64,000 nt of DNA, from assembly GCA_963806635.1 (NCBI GenBank), contig CAWDZA010000015.1, positions 1,364,001-1,428,000 on the forward strand, read 5' to 3'. Positions 7,688 through 16,756 of this stretch are shown piece after piece. This DNA is from CAVVEQ01 sp963806635. GTDB taxonomy: Bacteria > Chloroflexota > Anaerolineae > Anaerolineales > Anaerolineaceae. Position 1 is the stretch's first letter. Each line of letters starts with the position of its first letter. The notes below the pieces were generated by a model. That model was not told where the DNA came from. It did not search any database and was given only the letters and a program-made list of their open reading frames with translations. Position numbers and translations under genes: made by a program.

Positions 7688-9226
7688 ATGACCAAAAAAT
7701 ATCTGATCGGCGTCGATCTGGGGACCAGTGGAACGAAGGCTGCCCTATACCAAATCGACGGTACCCTTTTAGCTGAATCCAACCTTGAGGTTCCGCTCTA
7801 TTACCCCAAACCTGGAATTGTCGAACAAGAAAATGGCGATTTTTATTCCACAGCCGCCCGAACCATTCGCGCATGTGTTGAAAAAAGCGGGGTGAACCCC
7901 AAAGAGATCGCTGCACTGGCTTTCGATTCTCAAATGGCCGGAGTAGGGCTGATAAACGAGGATTACAACCCGGTCGGCAAGTTTGATTCCTGGCTGGATA
8001 TGCGCTGCAAACCCTATATCGAGTGGATGGACCGCGAGGCGGGCGAGCTGGTCACCCGGCTCACCGGGTGTCCGCCCACCTGCGACCACGGACCCAAAAT
8101 GCTATGGTGGAAGAACGAGCGCCCTGAGGAGTACCGTAAAACCGCGAAGTTTGTCATGCCGGGTACCTATGTGGCTGGAAAAATGGCAGGCTTGAAAGCC
8201 GATCAGGCTTTCATCGATTACACCTACATTCACTTTTCTGGTTTCTCCGACGCGCTGCACACCACCTGGTCAAAAGAACTTTGCAATAAGTTCTCGCTGG
8301 ATATGGAAAAGCTGCCGGAGATCGTGGAACCCTGGAAGGTGATCGGCGAAGTCACGCCCGAAGCCGCTTTGGAGTTTGGTCTCGTCCCCGGCATCCCGAT
8401 CGCCGCCGGGGCTGGGGATACGGCTGCCAACGCCCTGGGAGCGGGGATCGTGGAACCGGGCATGGTCTTTGATGTGGCAGGTACCGCAGCTGTTCTGGCA
8501 AGCTGCACCGATGCCTTCGCTGCAGATACAAAACACCGCGCCCTGCTTACGATGCGGTCGGTCATTCCAGGTCTGTGGAACCCGCTGGCCTATATTGGCG
8601 GCGGCGGACTGGCGCTGCGCTGGTTCCGGGATCAGTTCTATAACACTTCCCGGGGTAAACCCCTCCCATCTGAAAGCGACCTCTACTCAGAAATGATCGG
8701 GATGGCCTCCTCCATCCCGGAGGGATCCGACGGATTGTTCTTTTCCCCTCACCTGGGTGGGCGCATTTGCCCGGCCAGCCCGGAGATGCGTGGCGCCTGG
8801 ATCGGAGCGTCGTGGTCGCACACCCAGGCACATTTCTTCCGCGCGCTTCTGGAAAGCGTGGCTTTTGAGTACGCTTATTACCTCCGTATCCTGCGCGAGC
8901 TACTCCCTGCGCAAAAGCTGGTGCAGGCACGTGCGGTCGGCGGCGGTGCCCGTTCCCAGGTCTGGAACCAGATCAAAACCGATGTGCTGGGCATCCCCTG
9001 GCAATCCCTCAAAGGCAACGAATTTGGCACCTGGGGCGCAGCCATGATCGCCGGTAAAGCCGCCGGTGTGATCAACGACCTGGCGGAACATGCCCGCCGG
9101 ACAGCGTTCACCGAGGGTCCCGCATGTCAGCCCAACCCTGAGAATCACAAGTTGTATGAACCGCTTGTGGCGAAATATATCGAAATGGAAGCCATGTTGG
9201 ATCAATTTTTTAGCAAACCAATCTGA
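7688..9226 (+). CDS. FGGY-family carbohydrate kinase (xylulokinase-like)
   Basis: A 512-residue ATP-dependent sugar kinase. The N-terminal phosphate motif is DLGTSGTKAALYQIDG; the second ATPase domain has GAGDTAANALGAG and AVGGGARSQVWNQ near the C-terminus, as in xylulokinase. The frame is open from 7598, but the ATG at 7688 (MTKKYLIGVDLG) gives the normal N-terminus. It follows the GntR gene and leads a run of dehydrogenase and isomerase genes. It phosphorylates a pentulose, hexulose or polyol; the true substrate is not visible. A second, distinct FGGY kinase lies at 16757. Confidence 0.9.
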   Translation: MTKKYLIGVDLGTSGTKAALYQIDGTLLAESNLEVPLYYPKPGIVEQENGDFYSTAARTIRACVEKSGVNPKEIAALAFDSQMAGVGLINEDYNPVGKFDSWLDMRCKPYIEWMDREAGELVTRLTGCPPTCDHGPKMLWWKNERPEEYRKTAKFVMPGTYVAGKMAGLKADQAFIDYTYIHFSGFSDALHTTWSKELCNKFSLDMEKLPEIVEPWKVIGEVTPEAALEFGLVPGIPIAAGAGDTAANALGAGIVEPGMVFDVAGTAAVLASCTDAFAADTKHRALLTMRSVIPGLWNPLAYIGGGGLALRWFRDQFYNTSRGKPLPSESDLYSEMIGMASSIPEGSDGLFFSPHLGGRICPASPEMRGAWIGASWSHTQAHFFRALLESVAFEYAYYLRILRELLPAQKLVQARAVGGGARSQVWNQIKTDVLGIPWQSLKGNEFGTWGAAMIAGKAAGVINDLAEHARRTAFTEGPACQPNPENHKLYEPLVAKYIEMEAMLDQFFSKPI

Positions 9227-9256
9227 TCCGCTCAATATTGTTATCAGGAGTTAAAT

Positions 9257-10294
9257 GTGAAAAAACAAGTTCGGATTTGTATGATCGGCGCGGGACGGGT
9301 GGGCAGGAACCACTCCAATGCAATTACCCGCCACGTCGCTCAGGGGAAGATCGTTGCCCTCGTGGACCCGATGGAATCCGTTCGCAAGGAAACTGCCGCG
9401 GATTTCGGGATCGAGTATTCGTTTGATACCCTTGAACAGGCACTGGATAAGGTTGAGTTCGACGCTGTGGTCATCACCACCCCCACCCCCACCCACCTGC
9501 CCATCGCCGCCCTGGCAGCAGAGCACGGCAAACATGTTTTCCTTGAAAAGCCGATGGCGCTCAACCTGGCGGAGTGTGATGCCATATTGGCAGCCGTCGA
9601 GAAATATAAAGTGCTGCTTCAGGTTGGTTTTATGCGCCGTTTCACTCCCGAATTCGTGGCTGCCGCCGAGCGTATCGAAGCCGGGGAGATTGGCACACCC
9701 ATGATGGTGAAATCCAACACACACGGACCCGGGCTTCCCCCGCTCTGGGCGCGTGACTTGCGCACCTCGAACGGGATGCTCGCTGAGGTCAACAGCCACG
9801 ACTGGGATACCACCCGCTGGTTTATGGGTTCCGATTACTTACGCGTCTATACCGAGGTTGCCAATTTCAAGGGTGCTGCAAACAACCCGGATATCCCCCA
9901 CTTCTACGATAATGTGCTGGTCAACATCAAATTTGAAAGCGGAGGTTTGGGATTAATCTCGGGGGTCTGCCCCTGCGGGTACGGGTACGACGCCCGCGCG
10001 GAAGTGATCGGCGAAAAGGGGATCATCCAGGTGGGCAGCCTCAATGGGCAGGCGGTGGTCGTTTGCACCAACCGCGACCAGGGTCTGATCACGCCCATCA
10101 CCCGCACCTGGCCTGAGCGCTTCATCTGGGGGTACATCTACGAATTGGAGCACTTCGTGAATTGCATTCAGACCGAAACCACGCCCAAGGCTGGCGGTGT
10201 TGAAGGACGCTGGGCAGTGGCGGGCGTGCTGGCCGGAACCAAATCGTTCCTGGAAGAACGTCCTGTCTATTTGAAAGAAATCCTGGGTGGTTAG
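9257..10294 (+). CDS. Gfo/Idh/MocA oxidoreductase, inositol 2-dehydrogenase-like
   Basis: A 345-residue NAD-dependent dehydrogenase. Residues 6-20 form the dinucleotide motif (CMIGAGRVGRNHSNA), VVITTPTPTHLPIA and FLEKPMALNL follow, and the catalytic-region histidine is in EVNSHDWDTTRW, matching the inositol/scyllo-inositol dehydrogenase group (K97-D172-H176 type triad). Start is GTG at 9257 with AGGAG at 9246-9250. The next gene begins 15 bp after the stop. It probably oxidises a cyclic polyol or pyranose ring OH in this pathway. Confidence 0.88.
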   Translation: MKKQVRICMIGAGRVGRNHSNAITRHVAQGKIVALVDPMESVRKETAADFGIEYSFDTLEQALDKVEFDAVVITTPTPTHLPIAALAAEHGKHVFLEKPMALNLAECDAILAAVEKYKVLLQVGFMRRFTPEFVAAAERIEAGEIGTPMMVKSNTHGPGLPPLWARDLRTSNGMLAEVNSHDWDTTRWFMGSDYLRVYTEVANFKGAANNPDIPHFYDNVLVNIKFESGGLGLISGVCPCGYGYDARAEVIGEKGIIQVGSLNGQAVVVCTNRDQGLITPITRTWPERFIWGYIYELEHFVNCIQTETTPKAGGVEGRWAVAGVLAGTKSFLEERPVYLKEILGG

Positions 10295-10309
10295 GGATTT
10301 GGAGGAATC

Positions 10310-11353
10310 ATGTTAGCTGCTGTTTATCACGGTCCCGGAGATCTGCGAGTTGAGGAAGTGCCCGTTCCTGAAATTGGGACGGGAGAACTGCTGATCAAAG
10401 TGCTGAGCGCCAGCATCTGCGGAACGGACCTGCGCATTTTTCACGGTAATCACCGCATGTACCCCGAGGGCACTGTGCGTATCCCGGGTCATGAGGTTGT
10501 GGGAACCATCGCGAAGATTGGCGGTGGCCTTTCCGACTTCTCTGTTGGCCAGCGTGTATTTATCGCGCCAAACACTGGTTGTGGCCACTGCGAGCAGTGC
10601 GTGAGCGGTAATAACAACCGCTGCGCGAATTATCAGGCTATCGGTGTCACCATAAATGGAGGCTTCGCTGAATACCTGCGTGTGCCAGCAAACTCGGTAC
10701 AGCAGGGTAATGTCATCCTCGTCAGCGAATCCGTCGACCCGGCAGTGGAAGCATTAATGGAACCCTTCGCGTGCGTGCTGCGCGGTCAGAACGCATTGCA
10801 CATCCAACCCGGCGAGGTGGTTCTGGTGATCGGCGCAGGACCCATTGGGGTGATGCACACCAAGCTGGCCCGTGCGCGCGGTGCCGGGCGGGTGATCGTG
10901 AGCGAACCTTCCCCTGACCGCGTTGAGCAGGTCAGGACTATGGGGGCACACCGGGTGGTGAACCCCACCACTGAGGACCTGCAGAAGGTTCTCCTGGAAG
11001 AAAGCAACGGGCGGGGTGCGGATATCATCATCGTGGCGGCGCCTGTGCATGCCGCCCAGGAATCGGCCCTCACCCTGGCTGCCATCGGCGGGCGGATCAA
11101 TTTCTTCGGCGGGTTGCCCAAGGATAAACCCACCATCAACTTTGATTCCAACCTGGTGCATTACAAGGAGTTGGTCGTCACCGCCACCACCGCCTGCAGC
11201 ACTGCTGATTGCTGGCAGGCCAGCCGCATGGTCAATGCCGGTTTGGTGGATCTGAGCGCCCTGGTCAGCCAGCGCTTCCCCTTGCGTGAAGCTAACGCTG
11301 GCTTTGCTGCCGCCGAAGACCGTAAATCTTTGAAGATCGTCCTGGAGCCTTGA
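10310..11353 (+). CDS. Zinc-dependent alcohol dehydrogenase (sorbitol/threonine dehydrogenase-like MDR)
   Basis: A 347-residue medium-chain dehydrogenase. Catalytic zinc ligands are Cys in SICGTDLR, the HE pair in IPGHEVVG and Glu in LMEPFAC; the structural zinc site is CGHCEQCVSGNNNRC. The NAD site is VLVIGAGPIGVMHTKLARARGA, with a downstream acidic residue favouring NAD+. It overlaps nothing and is followed 3 bp later by the GTG start of the phosphotriesterase-like gene. Likely oxidises a secondary alcohol of a polyol or sugar. A paralogue lies at 19488. Confidence 0.9.
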   Translation: MLAAVYHGPGDLRVEEVPVPEIGTGELLIKVLSASICGTDLRIFHGNHRMYPEGTVRIPGHEVVGTIAKIGGGLSDFSVGQRVFIAPNTGCGHCEQCVSGNNNRCANYQAIGVTINGGFAEYLRVPANSVQQGNVILVSESVDPAVEALMEPFACVLRGQNALHIQPGEVVLVIGAGPIGVMHTKLARARGAGRVIVSEPSPDRVEQVRTMGAHRVVNPTTEDLQKVLLEESNGRGADIIIVAAPVHAAQESALTLAAIGGRINFFGGLPKDKPTINFDSNLVHYKELVVTATTACSTADCWQASRMVNAGLVDLSALVSQRFPLREANAGFAAAEDRKSLKIVLEP

Positions 11354-11356
11354 TCT

Positions 11357-12314
11357 GTGACCGCCGCTGACCCTGAAATCCAACCCAAACTCGTCCAAAC
11401 CGTTTTGGGAGGCATCTCTTACGAGGAATATGGGTATCACCGATACCCACAATCACGTTTGGATCGAGCCGGTGCAAGGTGCTGACCTGGCCTCGCCCGT
11501 GCTGAACCAATTCGATCTGATCCGCAAAGAGCTGCTGGCTTATAAGGCCGCCGGGGGCGCGAGTATTCTGGATTGTCAGCCAGGCGGATGCGGGCGGAAT
11601 GCCAATCACCTGGCAGAGCTTTCGGGGCTGACAGGGGTGAACATCCTCGCCTGCACCGGTTTCCACCGTCGAAAATATTATTCACCGGAGGAAAATCCGT
11701 TCGGATTATCAGCTCGCGAGGCTGCAGAGTTATTTGAAAAAGAATTGAACTCAGCCATGGAGGAAACCCTGCGCGACCCGATTCGCGCCGGTTTCATCAA
11801 GATCGCACTGGAAGCCGTCTGGTCGGATTGCCCCCAAGCCCTCCTGGAAGGTACTGCCGAAGCAGCCCGCAGGAGCGGCGCGCTGGTGCAGATCCACACG
11901 GAAAAGGGGGCTTTGGCAGAGAAAGCGGTGGTTTTCTTCGATAAACACGGGGTTCACCCACATCAATTGGTGATCTGTCACATCGACAAGCGCCCGGATT
12001 TTGGCATACACAAGGAACTTGCAAAATTCGGTGTGCTCCTGGAATATGATACCTTTCACCGCCCCAAATACCAGCCGGAAGCGAACGTCTGGCCCCTGGT
12101 GGAAAAAATGGTTTCCGCAGGGCTAAGCGGGAGCATCTGCCTGGCGACGGATATGGCCGAAAAGGAAATGTACACTGCCATCGGCGGTGGACCTGGCCTT
12201 GCCAGTCTGCCCGGGGTGATCAAATCCCGGCTCCAAACAATGGAAATTTCAGAAAACGATATCCACAAGATCCTGGGCGGCAACATCGCCCGCAGACTTG
12301 CCGGTTTAAATTAA
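11357..12314 (+). CDS. Phosphotriesterase-family hydrolase (probable lactonase), with one frameshift
   Basis: Phosphotriesterase/PTE-like amidohydrolase of about 318 residues. The family N-terminus VQTVLGGISYEEYG is encoded from the GTG at 11357; it joins ITDTHNHVWIE only if one G of the GGG at 11432-11434 is removed, so a single-base insertion splits the gene (the open frame alone would begin at 11430). Metal ligands: HNH near the N-terminus, Lys in FIKIALEA (the carboxylated lysine), His in VQIHTEKG, His in VICHIDKRPD and Asp in LATDMAEK. PTE homologues in sugar clusters hydrolyse sugar lactones or phosphorylated lactones, which fits the dehydrogenases just upstream. Confidence 0.82.
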
Positions 12315-12333
12315 TTCAAACATGGAGATAACA

Positions 12334-12912
12334 ATGCCAGATCTGCCCTTCACCTTCACCATCCCCCTGCCGGGGGCAAAACCAACCCGAATCGATAACC
12401 ACATCCAGCGTCGGTTATCCTCGCTCAAAGGTCAATGCCTGGATCAGGACGCTTATGAAAAATTACTCGCCGAAGAGGACCGCTTGATCTACGAAGTCTA
12501 CGAGATCAAACGACCTGAGGTGGTAGGGGAGATGCTGATGGGCATTTCCATCGTCCACCCCGGCAAGATCGGTCGAGAGTTCAATATGACCAAGGGACAT
12601 TTTCACACAGTCCTGGAAACAGCCGAGATGTATTACTGCCTGCAGGGTGAAGGTTTTATGGTGATGGAGACACCGGAGGGCGAGACCTCGGTGGAACCGC
12701 TCTCCCCCGGAAAAGTTCTGTATGTTCCCCCGCGCTGGGCGCACCGCTCGGTCTGCACCTCGCGCCAGGTTGACCTGATCACCTTCTTCGTCTACCCCGC
12801 CAACGCCGGTCACGATTACGGCACCATTGAACAGCTCGGTTTCCGCAAGCTGGTAATTGAAGGCGAATCCGGGATAGAGATCATCGATAACCCGCGCTAC
12901 CAGGGGCAATGA
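12334..12912 (+). CDS. Cupin-type glucose-6-phosphate isomerase (archaeal PGI family)
   Basis: A metal-dependent cupin phosphosugar isomerase of 192 residues. The cPGI signature is clear: TKGHFHTVLETAEMYYCLQG, giving two His and one Glu ligands, with the third His in PPRWAHRSV. The frame opens at ATG 12322, but GGAG at 12325-12328 is ideally spaced for the ATG at 12334 (MPDLPFTF), which I take as start. Classical members interconvert glucose-6-P and fructose-6-P; here, between a lactonase and a hydroxyacid dehydrogenase, it may act on another phosphosugar. Confidence 0.88.
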   Translation: MPDLPFTFTIPLPGAKPTRIDNHIQRRLSSLKGQCLDQDAYEKLLAEEDRLIYEVYEIKRPEVVGEMLMGISIVHPGKIGREFNMTKGHFHTVLETAEMYYCLQGEGFMVMETPEGETSVEPLSPGKVLYVPPRWAHRSVCTSRQVDLITFFVYPANAGHDYGTIEQLGFRKLVIEGESGIEIIDNPRYQGQ

Positions 12913-12919
12913 GGCGATC

Positions 12920-13885
12920 ATGGATCTGAAAAAAGCCAAACTCCTGGTCACCCCCACCTCCTACGGGAAAAACGACCCTCGCCTCAAAAGCGATCTCGAA
13001 GCGCAGGTCAGCGAGGTCACCTATAACCCCACTGGAAAGCCGCTCACCTCAGCCGAGGTAGCCGCGCTGCTCCCCGGCGTGGATGGCTACATCGCCGGCT
13101 TGGACGCCATTGACAGGGCTGCTCTTGAACGCGCCGACCGGCTCAAGGTGATCTCTCGCTACGGGGTCGGCGTGGATAACGTCGATCTGGAAGCCTGCCG
13201 GGAGAAGGGCATCATCGTCACCAACACCCCCGGGGCCAATTCCGTCTCGGTTGCCGAGCTCGCCCTTGGCTTGATGCTCGCCCTCGCCAGGCAGATCCCC
13301 GAAGCCGCTCAGAATGTCCAGCAGGGCAAATGGCCGCGTTTCTCGGGCATCTCGCTGGAAGGAAAAACGGTCGGCATCCTTGGCTTGGGCGCCATCGGCA
13401 GGCAGCTGGCAAAACGGCTCTCTGGTTTCGATTGCCGCATCATTGCCTACGATCCCTTTGTGGATGTTGCATACGCGGAGGAGAACGGCATTGAGCTCAA
13501 ATCTCTCGACGCGGTAATCGCAGAAGCTGATTTTCTCAGCCTGCATCTGCCGCTGACCCCCGATACCAGGGGAATGGTCAACGACATCTTCCTGGCGAAG
13601 ATGAAAAAGGGATCATATCTGATCAATACCGCCCGTGGCGAGGTTGTGGATGAAGCTGCCCTGTTGCGCGCGCTTGAAAGCGGCCATCTGCGCGGCGCCG
13701 GGCTGGATGCTTTCGTAACCGAGCCGCCCGATCCTGCCAACCCGCTGCTTCACCTTCCGCAGGTGATCGCCACCCCCCACCTGGGCGCTCAAACCGACGG
13801 CGCCACCAGCAATATGGGCTGGTTCGCCATGCGGGATTGCCTGGCTGTTTTGAAAAGCGAAGAACCCAAATACCGGGTTCCATAA
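12920..13885 (+). CDS. D-2-hydroxyacid dehydrogenase (phosphoglycerate dehydrogenase-like)
   Basis: A 321-residue NAD-dependent D-isomer-specific 2-hydroxyacid dehydrogenase, the length of SerA-type enzymes without ACT domain. GLGAIGRQLAKRL is the dinucleotide motif; the catalytic Arg is in INTARGEVVDE, Glu in VTEPPDP, and His in ATPHLGAQT. It is 7 bp after the cupin gene and 18 bp before the aldolase. In this cluster it probably reduces or oxidises a sugar-derived 2-keto/2-hydroxy acid rather than making serine, because no serB/serC gene is near. Confidence 0.88.
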   Translation: MDLKKAKLLVTPTSYGKNDPRLKSDLEAQVSEVTYNPTGKPLTSAEVAALLPGVDGYIAGLDAIDRAALERADRLKVISRYGVGVDNVDLEACREKGIIVTNTPGANSVSVAELALGLMLALARQIPEAAQNVQQGKWPRFSGISLEGKTVGILGLGAIGRQLAKRLSGFDCRIIAYDPFVDVAYAEENGIELKSLDAVIAEADFLSLHLPLTPDTRGMVNDIFLAKMKKGSYLINTARGEVVDEAALLRALESGHLRGAGLDAFVTEPPDPANPLLHLPQVIATPHLGAQTDGATSNMGWFAMRDCLAVLKSEEPKYRVP

Positions 13886-13903
13886 ATTTGAATGGAGTAA
13901 ACA

Positions 13904-14546
13904 ATGAATAAACAGGAAGTTCTTGAGAAAATCAAGGAATTGGGGCTCCTGGCGGTGATCCGCGGTCCATCCGCCGAATTGACAGTTCAGATGGTTGAGG
14001 CGCTGATCAAGGGTGGCGTGCTGGGGATCGAGATCACCTACAGCACCCCCGACGCTGAGAATGTTGTGAAGACACTCAGCAGCAAATTCGGCAGCAAGAT
14101 CGTGCTCGGCATGGGCACCCTCACCAAACCCGACCAGGCAGAAAGCGCCAAGGCTGCCGGGGCGAATTTCCTCGTCAGCCCGATTTGCGAGCCCGCCCTG
14201 GTGAAAGCGATGGTGGCTACCGGGCTGCTGACCATGGCAGGCGCACTGACCCCCACCGAGGTTTTCCAGGCGTATATCGCTCGGCACGGACGTGGTCAAG
14301 GTCTTCCCCGGGTCGCTGGGCGGACCCTCCTACATCAAGGCGCTGAAAGGCCCCTTCCCATATATCCCGATGATGCCCACCGGCGGGGTCAGCGCTGCCA
14401 ACGTGGCCGACTGGTTCAAGGCTGGCGTGGTGGCGGTGGGTGCCGGCAGCGAACTCTGCCCGCCCGATCTCGCCAAAGCTGGGAAATTCGACGAGATCAC
14501 CCAGAAAGCCGCAGACTTTGTGGCAGTCATTAAATCCTCAAGATAA
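13904..14546 (+). CDS. KDPG/KHG aldolase (Eda family), one frameshift
   Basis: Class I 2-keto-3-deoxy-6-phosphogluconate/4-hydroxy-2-oxoglutarate aldolase of about 213 residues. GLLAVIRGPSAE, GIEITYSTPDAE and GMGTLTKPDQAESAKAAGA are typical; the Schiff-base lysine lies in VVKVFPGSLGG. The C-terminal third is in another frame: removing one C near 14281 turns ARHG into AGTDVVKVFPG. The stop is TAA at 14544-14546. It cleaves a 2-keto-3-deoxy (phospho)sugar acid to pyruvate and an aldehyde, suggesting that the upstream dehydrogenase and lactonase feed an Entner-Doudoroff-like branch. Confidence 0.85.
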
Positions 14547-14567
14547 TCAGCTTTGATTAGGTAAACA

Positions 14568-15540
14568 ATGGAAAATGATCCCAAAACCAAATACCAGGTC
14601 GTGACCAAGCAGGTGCCGACCTTCTACTTCATCGGCGTGACCACTGGCAAATCCTCCATCATGAAAGTCTTCCCCCTGTGGATGAAAGTGCTCGGGCGCG
14701 AAGAAGTGATCCTGGAAGGCATGGACTGCAAGATCCACGATGACCCGGAAGCCTACCGCCAGGCCGTGGCCCAGATCAAATACGATCCCAATTCCCTCGG
14801 CGCGCTTGTCACCACCCACAAGATCGACCTGCTTACCGCCGCGCGGGATATGTTCGATTACCTCGATCCCTACGCGCTGATCACGGACGAGATCTCCAGC
14901 ATCTCCAAGCTGGATGGACGGCTGGAAGGACACGCCAAGGACCCGATCACCTCCGGGGCTAGCCTGGATGCGATCATCGAGCAAGGATTACTTCGGCCGC
15001 ACTGGCGGGGATGTGCTCTGCTTTGGCGCCGGCGGCTCGGCAATCGCCACCCTGCTGCACCTGATCAACAAGAAGGATAAAGGCGACCGTCCGGCAACGG
15101 TTCACCTTCGTCAACCGCTCACAGGGCCGGCTGGACCACGCCCGCGAGATGGTCAGCGAGCTCAAAACCGATATTGAGATCGAATACATTCAGAACGCGG
15201 ACCCAAAGGTGAATGACGGGATCATGGAGAAATTCCCGCCCCATTCAGCGTCATCATCAACGCCACCGGCATGGGCAAGGATACCCCCGGCTCGCCGATC
15301 ACCTGGGATGGCAAATTCCCGCTGAACAGCATCGCCTGGGAATTCAATTACCGCGGCGAGCTGGATTTCATGCACCAGGCGCTGGCGCAGGTGGAAAGCC
15401 GCAAGGTCTTCGTGGAAGATGGCTGGATCTACTTCGTGCACGGCTGGACCCAGGTGGTCGCGCAGGTTCTGCACTTCGACCTGACCCCCGCCCTTTTCGA
15501 TAAGCTGAACGAAGCGGCATCGTCCGTACGCGGAAGCTGA
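14568..15540 (+). CDS. Shikimate dehydrogenase-like protein, three frameshifts
   Basis: About 323 residues related to AroE/YdiB. The N-terminal substrate domain contains LGALVTTHKIDLL, whose Lys corresponds to the catalytic lysine of shikimate dehydrogenase. The Rossmann half has VLCFGAGGSAIATLLHL, TFVNRSQGRLDHA, NATGMGKDTPGSP and WEFNYRGELDF. The frame changes near 14985 (extra G), 15103 (extra C) and about 15233 (missing base), with coding continuing each time, so read error is likely. In a sugar cluster a paralogue of AroE probably oxidises or reduces a ring or keto-polyol rather than shikimate; no other aro gene is present. Confidence 0.72.
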
Positions 15541-15562
15541 CCCACCGGAAAAAAGGTATTCC

Positions 15563-16033
15563 ATGAACAAAATCGATTCCGCCGCAAGCTATCATGACCG
15601 CGGGTATGGCTGCGCCCAATCGGTGCTCGCCTCCTATGCTGACGATTTTGGGCTTTCCGAAGAGCATGCGCTCAAACTTGCCACAGGTTTTGGCTCAGGG
15701 ATGGGCAGAATGTGCGACATGTGCGGCGCGCTCACCGGCGGTTTCATGGTCATCGGTCTTAAATACGGAAAGTACACGACCGATGGAACCAAATACGGGA
15801 ACGAAACCGAAACCACCTACCAACTTGTGAGGAAATTGGCAGACCAATTCCAGGCGCGCAACGGTTCGATCCTCTGCCGGGAATTGATCGGGTACGACCT
15901 GAATGATCCGGCGCAACGCGCCGAGGTGGTCAAATTGGGACTTTTCAAGAGCTCCTGCGGAAAATATATCCAGGATTCTGTGGAATTTCTGGAGGAAATA
16001 TTGGAATACGAAATGGAAAACAAGGGTAATTGA
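15563..16033 (+). CDS. C_GCAxxG_C_C family redox protein
   Basis: A 156-residue protein, intact despite lying inside the error-rich patch. It shows the family pattern: GYGCAQSV, then GSGMGRMCDMCGALTGG, CRELIGYDL and KSSCGKYIQDSVEFLEEIL. The conserved cysteines are thought to bind a metal cluster or do redox chemistry; no member has a firmly assigned reaction that I can cite. It sits between the shikimate-dehydrogenase-like and DeoC-like genes; its stop overlaps the region just before the DeoC start. Role in the pathway unknown. Confidence 0.82.
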   Translation: MNKIDSAASYHDRGYGCAQSVLASYADDFGLSEEHALKLATGFGSGMGRMCDMCGALTGGFMVIGLKYGKYTTDGTKYGNETETTYQLVRKLADQFQARNGSILCRELIGYDLNDPAQRAEVVKLGLFKSSCGKYIQDSVEFLEEILEYEMENKGN

Positions 16034-16035
16034 TC

Positions 16036-16735
16036 ATGCTCCTAACCGGTAAAGACATCGCGAAAATGATCGATCTGTCCTGCGTCCGCACCTATTCGGA
16101 CAAGGCAGATATTGACGAGATGGTGGCTGCGGCACGGAAGTACGATTTCGGGCAGGTATCCGTGCTGCAGTGTTTCATCCCCTACACCAAGCAGCTTCTG
16201 GCTGATGCGTCCGGATATTCATGTGGTCGGCAACGTCAGCTTCCCTTCCGGGTCCGATACCACCACAGTGAAGGTCTTCCAGGCGCACGAGATGGCGGCC
16301 GCCGGCTGCGATGAGATCGATATGGTGATCAACGTCGGCAAGCTGCGCTCGGGATTGATCGAGGAAGTGGAGCAGGACGTCCGGGCGGTGGTCGAAGCCG
16401 CGCAGTCCCGCTGCCGGTGAAGGTGATCATCGAGATCATGCTGCCTCACCCCCGCAGAAGTTCAGACAGGCCTGCCACATCTGCCTGCGCTGCGGGCGCG
16501 GCGTTCGTCAAGACCGGCACCGGTTGGGCCGAGCGCGGCACCACCCTGGAGGATGTGCAGCTGGTGAAGAGCATCGTCGGCGAGCGGATCAAGATCAAAG
16601 CCTCCGGCGGCATCCGCAATCTCGACGGGCTGATCGCGCATGTACCAGGCCGGTGCGCGCCGCTTCGGCATCAACCTGAAGAGCGGCATCGAGATCGTGG
16701 AAGAAGCTGTCTGCTCCATGCCCAATGGCTGTTGA
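16036..16735 (+). CDS. Deoxyribose-phosphate aldolase-like protein (DeoC family), several frameshifts
   Basis: Fragments in three frames assemble into a DeoC-like class I aldolase: MIDLSCVRTYSDKADID, then VGNVSFPSGSDTT, CDEIDMVINVGKLRSG, VKVIIEIML, FVKTGTGW (Schiff-base lysine in VKT) and IKASGGIRNLDG. Indels are visible near 16207, 16408, 16444, 16458, 16485 and 16639. Coding character is kept throughout, so these are probably assembly errors. The last residues before the TGA are MPNGC. It would cleave a 2-deoxy-sugar phosphate or related aldol product, most likely made by the kinase and isomerase genes next to it. Confidence 0.75.
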
Positions 16736-16756
16736 AATTTAACGAGAGGTTGAACC

